From contig NC_088295.1 of NCBI RefSeq assembly GCF_032854445.1, positions 30,622,470-30,686,469 on the forward strand: a DNA stretch of 64,000 nucleotides, written 5' to 3'. A program made the translations under genes and the position numbers. Origin of the DNA: Liolophura sinensis (Eukaryota; Mollusca; Polyplacophora; Chitonida; Chitonidae). Under the pieces are notes generated by a model. The model was not told the DNA's origin and ran no database searches. It was given only the letters and a program-made list of their open reading frames with translations. How positions within the stretch are numbered: the first letter of the stretch is position 1; each line of letters opens with the position of its first letter. Positions 34,101 through 56,800 of the stretch are shown piece by piece.

Positions 34101-35114
34101 GACTGCCAGCAGCCTGCGGATGGTCGTGGGTTTCCCCCGGGCTGTGCCCGGTTTCCATTCACCATAATGCTGGCCGCCGTCGTATAAGTGAAATATTCTT
34201 GAGTACGGCGTAAAACACCAATCAAATAAATAAATCAAATAAATCAAAATCCTGGACCTTCACTTTGTAGTAGGATCCAGGTTAAGCCAAATGCTTCAAT
34301 ACTTAATGTATTGAACTGAAGTTTTGCATTCATGCGTCTCCAACTAGGGAGCTTTTTGATAGCCTTTTTACTAAATCTAGGTGCGCTTACGATTATGCGG
34401 AAACATCAGTGTTGCTAGCCTAGCCTAGCCAATCATGTGACCATATTTGCTGTTATTGTGACGATTGATCTTTATGCGCTGGTGACATCAGTGTTTCTGC
34501 ATAATCGTAGGCACCATATATTCTTGGAACTGCGGTAGCTCCTGATGGTTTTTATGAAGTATATTTTAACTCTCATGGTGGTAATGTACCAATGTAAGGT
34601 AGTGTTACCTCCACAAAGCATCAGAAAACTGAACACGGAACAAATCTGCACAAGGTCTTTAGGTCTTATTCAAGGTTGAAAGCTGAAAAAAAGTTTCTGC
34701 AACTAAGGAAGTCCCTCCTCTACATTTTGTGGATATAATTAAGTGCATGAGGTATTTATCAGTATTTCTCTCTGTTTTAATGCAGACGGTCTGGAGAAGA
34801 AATTGGATGATAAACTGGAGGAGCAGTACAAACATAGCATGGAGCATAGACTGCTAGCTGGGCCAAAGGGTCATGTTGGACTTGGTTTCCATGACGAAGC
34901 AGCTGACAGCAAGGGAGATGACCAAAATGGGACAAAGAATTCTGATGCTCAGACTACAAACACAAAAGATAAGGACAGTGGAGAGGATACTAAAAAAGAG
35001 AGTAAACATGAGAAATCCGAATACCTGAAGCGACCAGCTGAGAAGTCATCAGAAACCAAGGAAGACAAATCTGATGCCAAGAAAATGAAATTTGTCAAGT
35101 CATCTGATGACTGA
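31002..35114 (+). CDS. SMAP: Small acidic protein (SMAP, C11orf58 family)
   Basis: Four coding exons: 31002-31115, 31783-31869, 33013-33070 and 34786-35114. Spliced length is 195 residues; human SMAP has 183. Diagnostic matches are SWEKADLGDGERNNKFLRLM (residues about 44-63; human [20 protein letters not shown]), GAGKKHQGRFVIGD, LEEQYKHSMEHRLLAG, HVGLGF and the C-terminal MKFVKSSDD (human MMFVKSSGS). After about residue 115 the chain is Asp/Glu/Lys-rich and probably disordered. No membrane segment or signal peptide. The start is chosen at ATG 31002 because the family begins shortly before the Lys/Asp-rich stretch; an in-frame ATG at about 30861 would add a hydrophobic stretch foreign to the family. 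The molecular role is poorly known. It is convergent with STK33. Confidence 0.93.
31195..31470 (+). repeat. tRNA-derived SINE, decayed (SMAP intron 1)
   Basis: GAGTTCGAATCCAGCTCTCATG resembles a B box followed by the shared SINE core. TTCACCCAGGAACCTGACCG and AAAACTGTTCAGTACTG lead to a short (TAAA) tail. It is distinct from the family A copy just downstream. Confidence 0.55.
31485..31705 (+). repeat. tRNA-derived SINE, family A, near full length (SMAP intron 1)
   Basis: Starts GGCCTCTTTGGCTGAGG (compare GGCCTCTGTGGCTC at the head of 25287-25529), has GTCGCTGTGAGTTCATGTCC as the B-box region, then CTCCCACCATAATGCTGGC and a decayed tail. Confidence 0.8.
31783..31869 (+). CDS. SMAP: SMAP exon 2: family signature
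   Basis: 29 codons from acceptor TTATTTGCAG to donor AAG/GTAAAC. Encodes the SWEKADLG and KFLRLMGAGK signature. Phase 0 at both ends. Confidence 0.93.
32640..32805 (+). repeat. Decayed 3' fragment of SINE family A (SMAP intron 2)
   Basis: TTTGCTCCACTCATACGAGTG, GTGGCTGCCATTATGAAAGTG and AATTCTGAAGTATGGTGG, with an AGATAAATAAAT tail, follow the family A order but with many changes. Confidence 0.45.
33013..33070 (+). CDS. SMAP: SMAP exon 3
   Basis: 58 nt from a T-rich acceptor (TTTTTTTTGCAG) to donor TTG/GTAAGA. Encodes KKHQGRFVIGDNTPHGSTV and leaves one base over. Confidence 0.93.
33209..33379 (+). repeat. SINE family A, 5'-truncated (SMAP intron 3)
   Basis: CTGGCTTCCTCTCAGGC, GGGAAGGTCTGCCAGTAACC, CTCCCACCATAATGGTGGC and CGTATAAGTGAAATACTC, with an (AAAT)n tail. 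AAATATGATC at 33191-33200 and AAATATGACC just after the tail look like an imperfect target duplication. Confidence 0.85.
34077..34240 (+). repeat. SINE family A, 5'-truncated (SMAP intron 3)
   Basis: CTCTCCGGCCGTAAGTG, GCCAGCAGCCTGCGGATGG, CACCATAATGCTGGCCGCC, GTATAAGTGAAATATTCTTG, GTACGGCGTAAAACACC, then (AAATAAATC)n. It is close to consensus. Confidence 0.9.
34380..34515. mobile_element. Small inverted-repeat element (SMAP intron 3)
   Basis: Left arm GGTGCGCTTACGATTATGCG + GAAACATCAGTGTTGCTAGC; right arm, read in reverse, GGTGCCTACGATTATGCAGA + AACACTGATGTCACCAGC. The arms are about 38 bp and about 80% alike by eye, around a roughly 58-bp centre. It fits a very short MITE or an old hairpin. 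No clear target duplication. Confidence 0.6.
34786..35114 (+). CDS. SMAP: SMAP exon 4 (C-terminal)
   Basis: Acceptor TTTTAATGCAG. The first two bases complete an Asp codon. It encodes LEEQYKHSMEHRLLAG, HVGLGF, a long charged tail and KMKFVKSSDD, and ends with TGA at 35112-35114. Confidence 0.95.
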
Positions 35115-35284
35115 GACTAAAATGACAAAAAACATGCAGACTAAAATTTTATGCTCTCATATCATTAGACAGCTTCTTCATCATCTGCACTGAGCTATGT
35201 AAAGCTGTTGCCCCTGCATCAGTTTTATGACTGTTTATAAGGTGGACTAATTCACTCAGGTGCTTTGTTGTCATGATATGGACG

Positions 35285-35290
35285 AATAAA
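35285..35290 (+). terminator. SMAP polyadenylation signal
   Basis: AATAAA about 170 bp after the SMAP stop codon, followed by a GT/T-rich stretch (GGTTTTTTTGTTC). Confidence 0.65.
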
Positions 35291-38200
35291 GAAAAACAGG
35301 TTTTTTTGTTCAACAACTATTTCAGAACTAGGGGTACATTTCCACCCTGGAAAAAACAAAACGGTAATCATTTAGATCTTAAATTTAGGTGCACAGTGAT
35401 AGTGCACATATTAACAGAAATTGATTCATCTGGGTAACAGACTGTAATAATCGTTTGTGTGCGAGCACAGTATACAATTATTAGTATACAGTTATCTACT
35501 GCTTGAGCTTATTGTCCTAAATTATTAGCATGAAGTCCTCTGTCTCACCAGACAAAATAAATCTTGTACAAAAACAAAACAAAAAAAAACAATGTGGGTG
35601 AAACGTTTGTTTTATTTAACAAACAAGTATTGGTCTATGTACAGTTACATATATATATATATATACATATATATATGCATGGTTGGATTTCAAAGATTAT
35701 GTACAAATAAGGAAGGCCACCTGACAAAAACCCCTCAAGTAACCCCAAATATCAATTATAAAATAATTTACACAAGAAAAGCAAATGCACTCTCTGCGCT
35801 ACACAAGTGACTTTAAACCAGTTCAGAGAACACCCATATGACTACTGCAGATGGAGTATCAACAGAGCTGCAGCAACAATTCATATTGTTCTAATGGAAT
35901 GTTGTAATAAAACATGTACTGATGAGATCCGGTAATCCTATACTATAATTACTGAATGAATCACAACACACTATGGCTGTTGTGCAGATCAAATTATACT
36001 TGTTGACATCAGCAGCCTCAAGTAAGATGAAAAATATCACACCTTTTCTAATGTATGCAAATAGATAAGTCCCTTGCACATGTATAATATGCATAGAAGC
36101 ATGTGAAAGGTATCTGAAGAGTACACTAATATGAAGTAAAAATAGACATGAATTAAAAAAAGTAAAACTTGAGACCTTTAAATATCCTCTAACAAGAATT
36201 GAGAATAACTGTCAATTCATAAAATCAGCAGTATTATGCAAAAAGAGGCAAGTAATGTGAACTTACATCAGCAGTAATACATGGATGGAGTTCACTCAAT
36301 ATTTAAACAAATAACAAAAGAGCATAAGAGATTAAGCCATACTGAGACAACACTAGACATAAATAAGAACAAAAATTAATGAAAAATCTTTTTGGCAAAA
36401 GCAAATCACAGCACTTTAAATGTGCATATTTTCTATACATCAGGTCATGCACACATTAATGACAGTCAATACATTATCAATTCTACTTCTAATGAACAAC
36501 AGCTTATTTGATTCAGGAATAACATAACAGGTAAATACCCATTTGTATGTTTAAAGGCTATTATTTACGAAACATTAACAATTTAGACCGTATAGCAAAG
36601 CGAAGCTGGTGTTTATTTACACGTAGAATATCATAAACTAGTAGTTTAAAGGAAACAAGACATGAAGGTGATAGGCTGATAGTATAGATAAAAATTATTT
36701 TTACAACATCATCACACCTGATTGTACCCCGAAAGTCTACAGTACTTATGATCCTTCATACCTAAACTTACATATCAGGAACTGTAGGCATTCATTAGGT
36801 TTGCTTTCGAAGGAGACTGGGTAGTAAAATAACAATCTCCTGTTAGAGTTGTCTCCCTTACAACAGTCAATTTAAATTACATGTTAGTTACATCATGGCG
36901 GAATATTGCTACATGTAGCTTGAACAATACACAAAATACACTTGAGTGGATTGAGTGTTAAAGAAGCAAGTGCTCTTCTTGTACAATACACTGTGCTTTT
37001 TCCACTTTGAATCATCTACATGTATTACAATTCAGACACTGGTAATTTGCAAAATTCCAGAGTGGAACATGATTCTAACAACTGGCAGGAACTCACTTAT
37101 GCATAGTAACCATCTTAAAAATTAGTCAAAATTTATATGAGTTCTGCACATCTTATCTGCAACTATGTAACTTATATACATAAAAATAGATAATTTATCA
37201 TCAGTTTGTGGAATGCAGTTTGTTTGGTTTGGACCACTCCTTGAGGAAAAATATACTGAATGGATAATATCACTATCATGACGATGCCATTGGAATTACA
37301 TTGTGGTCAGTGGGAAATGTCAACTTCTATTGGTTGGACACTTGCAAGTGTTTGAAGCAAATAACATTTTGCACTGATGCATTTCCTACACACATGGAGA
37401 CATCTTCAGAGATAATACTGTCCATTATAAAATGGTAAATTATACGCACACAAAAATAAAGCTTAATCAGTTGTGCCATGTAACATCAGGACAGCAGGGC
37501 CTTCTACAATTAGCGGTGCAACAAGGGTACAGACGTCAGCTTTGTATGAACACCCAGATTATGAGATCATGAAGGGACAAAATCTAAATCCTCATGCCTT
37601 GACTGATAGACGGTCACAATGGTGGAGTTAGGAGCTAGAAATACATCCACGGGTAACAAGGTACTACATTTTCCAATGATTACTGGCTTTCAAGAAAGTC
37701 AAATTTAGGCCAGTGATCTGCTACTCCCCAAAAATAGGTTATTTGTATGTTTGTATAACAGTAAGTTTGATTCCCTTGCCTACTGATTGCCTTACATGGC
37801 AGGAAGGTGAAAGGAAGATGACTCTGCATGTACTTGACATTTTTATTGGCAGGTATATTTCCGGGTATGTTTCCGAGACTTGCAGTGTTCTGAGATAAAA
37901 CTTGCTTAAAGCTACTGATTTCAGAGTGTAAAGTGTGACTGGTGCGTTGCCTGGCACAATGCTTTCATGTAGGTCTTGGAAGGAACATGCAAGATTTGGA
38001 AAACTTTCTGACTTTAGTACTTTAGTACAATTTTATTCATACATGAACTTCATTTATCTCGAAAACCTCGACTTGTTAATAATGGTTGGCCTTGTGTTTC
38101 CTAAGTCAAAGTTTTCTGAACCACTCAAAACTGGTAGGAGTTTTTGCAGTGGTTTATATTTAAATAAATCCTTTATCAAAACTGACACAACATGGTCAGG

Positions 38201-38568
38201 AACAGTCTTAAAGTCCTCATGTATGGGGTTCCTACAGGGATTTCAAGTGATGATAGGCTAATAAGTAAGCAACAGTGGCTATGGGGGTAGGAGTTGAAAA
38301 TGTATAAGGAGTTAGGGTCAAGCAAGAAACCATGCTCATACCAACTGAAACTGCAAAACCCAGTTAACACAGCTCTGTTTTGAGGAGTTCAGCATTCAAG
38401 GATGACAATGTGGCATCAATGAGAGTGCTGCATACTTGCTACAGCTTGGGATGTCCCACCTATGGGAAAGCAGCATGCCCAGCTTGGCATGTTGTCACCA
38501 CGACAGCAGTACAGCTTGTGATTAGAGTTCATTTTCAACAACTTTCTCAGTGAAGTGATAAGACCCTG
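35291..38568. other. Intergenic region between convergent SMAP and STK33
   Basis: AT-rich with no coding signal. It holds an A-rich run (35574-35590), a short TA tract (35650-35680), and probably the 3' UTR of STK33 on the minus strand; minus-strand AATAAA occurs near 38034. Confidence 0.5.
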
Positions 38569-47214
<8,646 letters not shown>

Positions 47215-47220
47215 TGATCT

Positions 47221-48695
47221 CTACAATGGACAAAGAAATGTTCTTTAGTGGTGGTGCAATCAAATAGCCAGTCTGTTATCAGCTATCTTGTTGAAGACTC
47301 ATCTGCCAGCCAAACTGATCACCAGTGGTAAAAACAGTATCACAAGCAACTTGAGCCAGACACTTTCAGGTTGCACATACACCAGATAAACATCTTGATG
47401 TTTGCTCAGTTGCCAAGTACCCTGGTATTTTTGTCCCTGTGGCCACATGAAAATTTGATGAGTTAACAAGTCTAAGAATTATGTTCCCCAGTTTAGATAT
47501 ACATCAAACCATAAAAAGACAAGGTCCATACAATCTCACTGTAACATTTTGTACATGAACATCTGTGCACCATCATACAGCCTTCCCACTATCCCCATCA
47601 AATTAATATACACACATATATATATATGTCCCACTTATATGGCATACTATGTGTGTTATTTTAAAATAAATTTGCATATCCCTTTTCATTACTTTACATT
47701 AGAGCAGTTGTGTTACAGAAGATGTTCTTATTCCACAAATGTAAGTGAAGCAGATGAAATGATTACACTGGATATAAAAGATTTGTTGCCAAGATCAAGT
47801 TTGTTGTTTTTCTCTTAGGACAGGTGCTCTTTTTTAGACATGCAAATAACCCAAATGTACTAAATAAATTCATGCCGGTATAATGTGAAATCAATCTTGT
47901 GACAAACAAAGGATAAGGATTTAAAGACCTTAGTTTGTGGTTGTCCTAAATGTGAAACAAACATCATCCTAAACTGACAATTTACTTTGTCAGATAACGT
48001 AACCGATAACGTAAATTCCTGATAGTGGAGTAAATCAATATCAATTAGCCTTTACTACCTTTCTTGTATACTGCATTCATACTCTAGCTTGCTTTCAAGC
48101 AAAGCACATGAACTCATTATATTCTCAATAAAACTATAACATCTCAGTTGTGCTGGGTGATCTGTATCCTATTGTGTCCTTTTTGTGCCATGAAAAAGCA
48201 CTTGTATCAAACACATTACTTGACGCACCCAAACTCGCCATTAAGTTTCTAAAGTTGACGTTCACTTCTAAATGGAGCTTTAACATGCAAAAACTTGATG
48301 CAAGAATTCAACGTCATGTTTCCTTAAAGATCTATCTACACCAAAAAACCCCAAAAAACAGACAGAATCAAAACTCCACTTCACGTTTCAAAAGTTGATC
48401 TTGACAATGTGTGCAGTTTAAGGTTCATTTAAAACTTGATGTCGAGTTTATAGCAGAGCCTTAACATAAAATGTTGACACATCAAGTCAACATCAACTTT
48501 AGAAACTCAACATTGACTTTTGAAACACATTTATCAGCAGTCTACATTTATCTTGATGTTTTGCGCAATCTAACAATGAAGGCCACTTTTTCATCAAACT
48601 GGTGTAAATATCTGAATGTCACACAGGGGAATGTCAGTTACTTAATTACCCAAGATAGGTGGTTTAGACTAGCCCCAAGCTAAGCTGCATGTTCC
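47221..48695. other. 5' flank or leader intron of STK33
   Basis: No coding signal. 48225-48560 has several near-complementary phrases built on AAAGTTGA and TCAACATTGACTTT, possibly an old inverted repeat. The STK33 5' UTR exon was not located. Confidence 0.45.
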
Positions 48696-49084
48696 TACCG
48701 TAACGCCCAGCTTCTGTCGTATGGACTTCAATGTGGACAATGTCACTTGAAAAACCAGCTCGATCCCTGCTTTAATTTTGGTATCCACCGATGACATGAA
48801 CAAACCGTAAACATGTCAAAGCAGGCATTGGCAAACCATCTTTCAACAGTAAACCAGCTATTTAAACTTTTGAATCGGTCAAACCAAACTGACGTCTGCC
48901 ACGTCTGGATTTTTTTTTTCAACTTCAAGCAGGGTGACCGGACGCGAAAATTTTACCACACACAACTGCTGTTGTTTGTGTCAAGGAATCGGTGGATAGC
49001 AAACATAAGGTAGGGTTCGAACCGTTTTTTTTAGTGAAATTGTCCATGTGGAAGTCCATATGACCGAAGCTGGGCATTGCGGTA
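48696..49084. mobile_element. MITE-like element with long terminal inverted repeats, TA-flanked
   Basis: The left end TACCGTAACGCCCAGCTTCT and the right end, read in reverse, TACCGCAATGCCCAGCTTCG open arms that match at about 44 of 52 outer positions. Similarity continues to about 100 bp (shared GTATCCACCGAT / CTATCCACCGAT). The element is 389 bp including a TA at each end, fitting the TA target of Tc1/mariner-type elements. There is no transposase frame, so it is non-autonomous. Confidence 0.8.
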
Positions 49085-50621
49085 AATGAGCCGCTATCAT
49101 ACCAGGGATAAATTGTTGAGTTCAGTGTTAAATATCAATCCAATAAATACATAAATTTATCTGGATGTTGACAATTAACTTAAAAATCCAGAGCAGCTAA
49201 CTGCACTTAAAGCTTTAGGACTTTGCACGAAGTGGCATAACACATATAAAATTAAATACATGTGACAATAATTCACACACACACACACACACAAAAAGAC
49301 AATTTTACCACTGACTGAATAAAAACTGTGCTCTGAAACAGAGGCATTCTGAAGTTAAAGGATCATTTCGTTTACTTTATAGAAGTGATTAATCGATTGA
49401 ACGAATATAATTTAGTAAAGCAATATAATTACTGTACCTTCCAACAATGTATAAAATATTGCCGTAAATAACACTTTCTTGCATAGTTGTATTTACATGT
49501 GTATGTAATCAATGCACTTCATACGTCATCGATTTATATTCACCTCATTCAAGGACAAGTGTTTGTGTTGTTAACTGCTAGTAGTATGGAATTTAACTAA
49601 CAGTGTTAAATATGCCAACATTATGGTATGTACAAAGTAAATTGCAAGCCCTTTATTTTTTGTTCCAGTAAAGATGCATGGACAGACGAGATTCTGATAG
49701 AACTGTCATTGCAAATGCTGGTTTGTGAGGAAATAATTTGGTAGGTTCGGACCAAACGTCGCAACCGACTTACCGTATTTATTGGTTACCTTAGCGTCTG
49801 TAAAAAGTGTGGTTTGCAGCCAGGACAATTTCTTTTACCTATCATTTCATCAACGAGCAGTAAACGATGTACACCAACTCAAGGACAATAAATTAATTGC
49901 CACTTGACAAAATCGTGAAAATATCTACATTATCATCCGATCCAAAACTTTTCCACAAGTTCCATTTTCGTCTCCATAGGCGCTTCTTGAAACCAAGCAA
50001 GTCGCGCAGCTTTCTGCGCAACCGAAGAAACCCGTAATTGAACGAGCGATGCCGATTAGCAAAGAAATGTAACTCGCCTGCGGGTATGTCAAGAGTTACT
50101 CCCCATGGTGTACACCCACACTGGCACAGGCGCGAGAAGCGCTGAACGTTTGGTTACATATTTCATCCGGAACAAGCAACAAACCACATCTAAAATAGAC
50201 GTGTCTCTAGGGTTTATACATTTACAAATTTACTCAGAGCGTTTAATTTTTCTCTTTTTCTCAAATTTAAGAGGAGAGGGAGGATTGTTTTTTTTTGTTT
50301 TTTAGCCTTTTGTTTCTTTATTTGATTAGTGTTCTACTGTAGGCCTACGCCATACTTGAGAATATTTTTAGCCTTTGTCACACCTGTTAATTGGCTATTA
50401 ATGGCTGTATTCTGAAGCATAAGAACAAATTGAACAAATTGTACTTCAAATTTATTTAACACACGTTTGTGTTGGGGTAACGTATTTCTGTGTTAAATGA
50501 AAACAACATAAGTTGTGTTAGATTTCAACACAAGTATTTTTTGTGTGTATACAGGTTGAGGGCTTGTAGCGTTAATTACATTTCCGGGTATGGTTAAATC
50601 GTTTGTACACCACACCCTACC
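49085..50621. other. Upstream region of STK33 with possible promoter
   Basis: A (CA)n microsatellite lies at 49273-49292. 49960-50110 is more GC/CpG-rich (AAGTCGCGCAGC, AACGAGCGATGCC) and is a candidate STK33 promoter on the minus strand. 50318-50370 is a minus-strand fragment of SINE family A. No gene seen. Confidence 0.4.
50447..50550 (-). repeat. Dispersed AACACA-rich repeat, copy 2 (inverted)
   Basis: Its reverse complement contains ATTTAACACAGAAATACGTT and ACCCCAACACAAACGTGTGT, then TAAATAAATTTGAAGTAC, aligning block by block with 18003-18110. Confidence 0.65.
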
Positions 50622-50966
50622 GGCCCCGATGACTCAGTTGGTAGAGCGTCCTCTTCGGGGCGGTAGATCCAGAGTCAATCCTGGATCGGGTCACACCTTA
50701 GAGCTTAAAAGCTGTAGCTTTCTCGCTTGGCGATCAACATTAAGGGGAAGTGCAACGACTGGTTGACCCTGATCAGTATGATGGCTCGGGTGGGCGGCTT
50801 ATTTGCCTTCGGTAAGTCGTCTCAGTGAAGCAGCGCTAGATAAAAGAGCGTTGGAAATCCGTGCTGCAGCGAGAAGGCACATTACATGGTATGGACTCCT
50901 TCGTCGTCATATGACTGAAAAATTGTTAAGTATGACGTTAAACCCCACGCACTCACTCACTCACTC
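50622..50966 (+). repeat. tRNA-derived SINE, family B, full length
   Basis: Starts CGGCCCCGATGACTCAGTTG + GTAGAGCG (A-box region), with AGAGTCAATCCTGGATCGGG as the B-box region. The body carries CTTGGCGATCAACATTAAGG and CGTCGTCATATGACTG, and the tail is (CACT)n. About 345 bp. Confidence 0.88.
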
Positions 50967-53638
<2,672 letters not shown>

Positions 53639-53876
53639 TCACGATTTACAGGTGGGACATTTGCACCTTGCTGCTGTCCGTTTAATCAGGTTTTCTAGGA
53701 TGAACGTGATGAGAGCTGACCCTATGCCGATCCCTAGGACCAAGTACCCTCCCTGGACATCCGCCACGGAGATGGCCTTCACGCTAGCTGGACCCGAACT
53801 CGTGCAGTTGTTCATTTCAGGCCACCATTTTGATTTCCACAACTCCAGAAGTCCGCTCTCCACTACAGTTATCATG
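53639..53876 (-). CDS. Receptor last exon: M4 and C-terminus
   Basis: 238 nt after acceptor TATATTACAG; the first base completes a His codon. MITVVESGLLELWKSKWW, then M4, the short tail LIKRTAARCKCPTCKS and TGA at 53639-53641. Confidence 0.92.
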
Positions 53877-56800
53877 CTGTAATATAGAAAAATAAGCCAT
53901 TTGTTTGTATATAAGATGTTTTTGCGTTGTTCAACATGCACATGTGCAAATAAATTTACTCTCTAAAATTTTAATACCCTTTGGTTTCTCTGCTTGCACC
54001 AAACCAAGCTGGGCACACAGTTTCATTAAAACCCACGCAGAGTTTCTTTAAGAAATCTAACTGTAATGAAGAAATCGTTGAAATATGGGAGGTAATAAAC
54101 AGCATATCTGTGGCTGCTTCTGTTAGAGTTTCTATGATTTGACAATTAGACTTACCATATGTAAGATGAGCACCAAGATATCAAGATATCCGAAACATTC
54201 CGCCAGGTTGCCACATTTAGATAAAACGTTCGGGTCTATCTCCGATTTCTCATAAATTGTTGTCGTGACTTACAAAAATTGGCCCGATGCACACATTTGA
54301 ATATAGCAACAGTTTACGACGCCTTTGCTACGTACACTATATTCTGACATTGGGGTTTTCCTGGTTACATTGGGGAATATTGGATTGTTACTTCTTGATA
54401 TTTTGATGGATGTAGCGAGGAACCAACTGACAAAATGTTTAAATGCAAAACTGCACTGAACTAAAGCTATTATTTATAGAAGGGCAAACTTCCAGAATTG
54501 CCAGAACATATCAAAGTGCTGTTTCACACGCTAAATTAACATTTATTTCATATTCTTTTATTATTACTTCTTTGCACTTCATTATCCATTTCGAATTATT
54601 CAGATGAAACTGTAGACGCATAGTTATAAGGAAATAGGTCAAAGGTGGAAATATTAATGTGAAAAATTATCTATACAGTTTACTAGTATCACCTGAACAA
54701 TATTCAGTTTACATATATATATATATATATTACATGTTTTACGGTTAATTCCTTGCTTTATACTTACTGATGATCAAATAGCTCCTTATATGGGGAGTCC
54801 TGCTGGAGGCCTATACCGAAGTTAAGCGGCAGGAATTCCTGTTTACCCATTGCCAGGGTGCAGTCTTGGGCTATCTCGATCAGGTTTTTGGACTTATCAT
54901 TCAGATACACATATCCCCCAGCCCTGACTCTGTTCACTTGTACAGCATGGCTTTTGTTTAGAAGGTTGGGATTTTCTTTCCAGAATCGCTGTATGCCGTT
55001 CCACAATTTCTTGTAGATCTCGTTTTCTGATTTCTGTGTAAGGGTAGAATCCGATCATGATACTGTGAAAACCCTTTACAAAACATTAAGATGTCTGGTA
55101 ACTGCATAAACGACGCTGTCATAGTACGCTATATACATATACTAAGATAAATCAGTAAGACAAAGGTTGGAAACAAAGAAAATCCAAATCAAAAATGGAT
55201 CTAAAATATACACTTTTATTCCTAAAAATGATAATAGAAAAATAAAAGAAAGAGAAAATAAAAACAATTTCGGAAATCCTCAACTTAATGTCACTTGTAC
55301 ATAACAAAGATGATAATCTTTTTGTTTATGGATAATGGCTAGAGCTGTTAAAAGAGGAGAAAACAAATGAAACAAGTAAACGTATCAGAAATGCTGCGGA
55401 ATACTGTATCTAAAGATATACAATTTTAAATGTTTTGACCGAGATGGCTAATGGGCTTTACGGGTCATATTTCGCAGTAATGGTCATGTTTTTTTTTTCT
55501 TGATGACATGACAGATTGTTCACAAAAACGAAGTTTGTAGTAAAAATATCAAACCTTTATGGCAACGTACGGCCCATTCTCTCAATCATCTTGTTTTATT
55601 TAAAGATAATCACAGATCATGGTGCTAAAGACTTCAAATCTTTATGGCAACGAATGGCCCTTTTCCTCAGTCATCTTTTTTATTTACAGATTAGCACAAA
55701 TCATGGTCCGAAAAGTTTTCCGTTGTCTTTATGAAGCCTCACTTTATTTTTTGAAATGAATTGCTCACCGGAAACAACATGAACATGTACGAGCCATATG
55801 TGCCACCCCATTTGTACTGGCTCTGCTCCACCATTTCTTCTATCGTGTTGAACGGCAGTTCCGTTTTTTCCACAGCTAATGCCGCCGTTAGCGTGCTGGT
55901 GTAGGAGGCCACAATGACCATGGTGAAGAGCCACCATGAGGCTACCAGTGTCCGACTGGCCTGGTCTTTAGGGGAATGTTGACCACCTGAAAATATGCAG
56001 GACAACGAAGTTGGCCTCCAGTAAGTTTCATGTAAGACGACGTTTACGCGAGAGAGTACCTTCGAGTGCTTATTGTCACCAACGTCCCGAAAACAATAAA
56101 AGCACGGGGTGCACAATGTGTGGATTATAAATTGGGGATGAAAGTTTTACCTTGGAACGTAAACAGGTTGATTAACTTGTGTTTACGGCCGCTGATGTCA
56201 CTATGTTTAGTACGTCACTATGATGTCACTATGTACGCACATTATGTGTGTTGCATTGACTGGCTGGTCGGTTGGTTGGCCTGTTGGTTTGCCTGTCGTT
56301 CGGTTCATTCGATTTTTGGTTGGTCTGTTGGCTTGCGGATTGTTCGCTTCGTCCGTCAGTAGGTCGGTTGGTCGGTTTATTGGTTTGCCGCTCGTTCGGA
56401 TCGTCCGTCAGTAGGTCGGTTGATCGGTTTGTTGGTTTTCCGGCCATTAATCAAGTGGAAGACCGGATGGACGGACGGACAGACAGTTGGAAGGCTGGAC
56501 GGGAGTTTGGAAGGTCCAAAAAACCCTGCCAAATTGACCAGGGAATGTGGCTCACATTTAAGACTTGTGACGTTTCTGGCCGACACTGTGGATAACTAAT
56601 CGTTACAATCTAACCTGTGCCACTTTTATATTTCTGGTTTCTGCCATTTCACCCAGCAAGCCAGCAAACCAAAATTGAAGATACGTGACCCCAAGAAAGA
56701 TATCAATAGTGCATAGATAACCAGAAAAGCTGGACACCATGATATTGCTTGATACATTTGTAATACACGGCGACATGATCCTCTTGCAGAGAATATTGTG

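Noticed and set aside
48743..49013. Overlapping 61- and 66-codon frames
   Set aside because: Both lie inside the TA-flanked inverted-repeat element.
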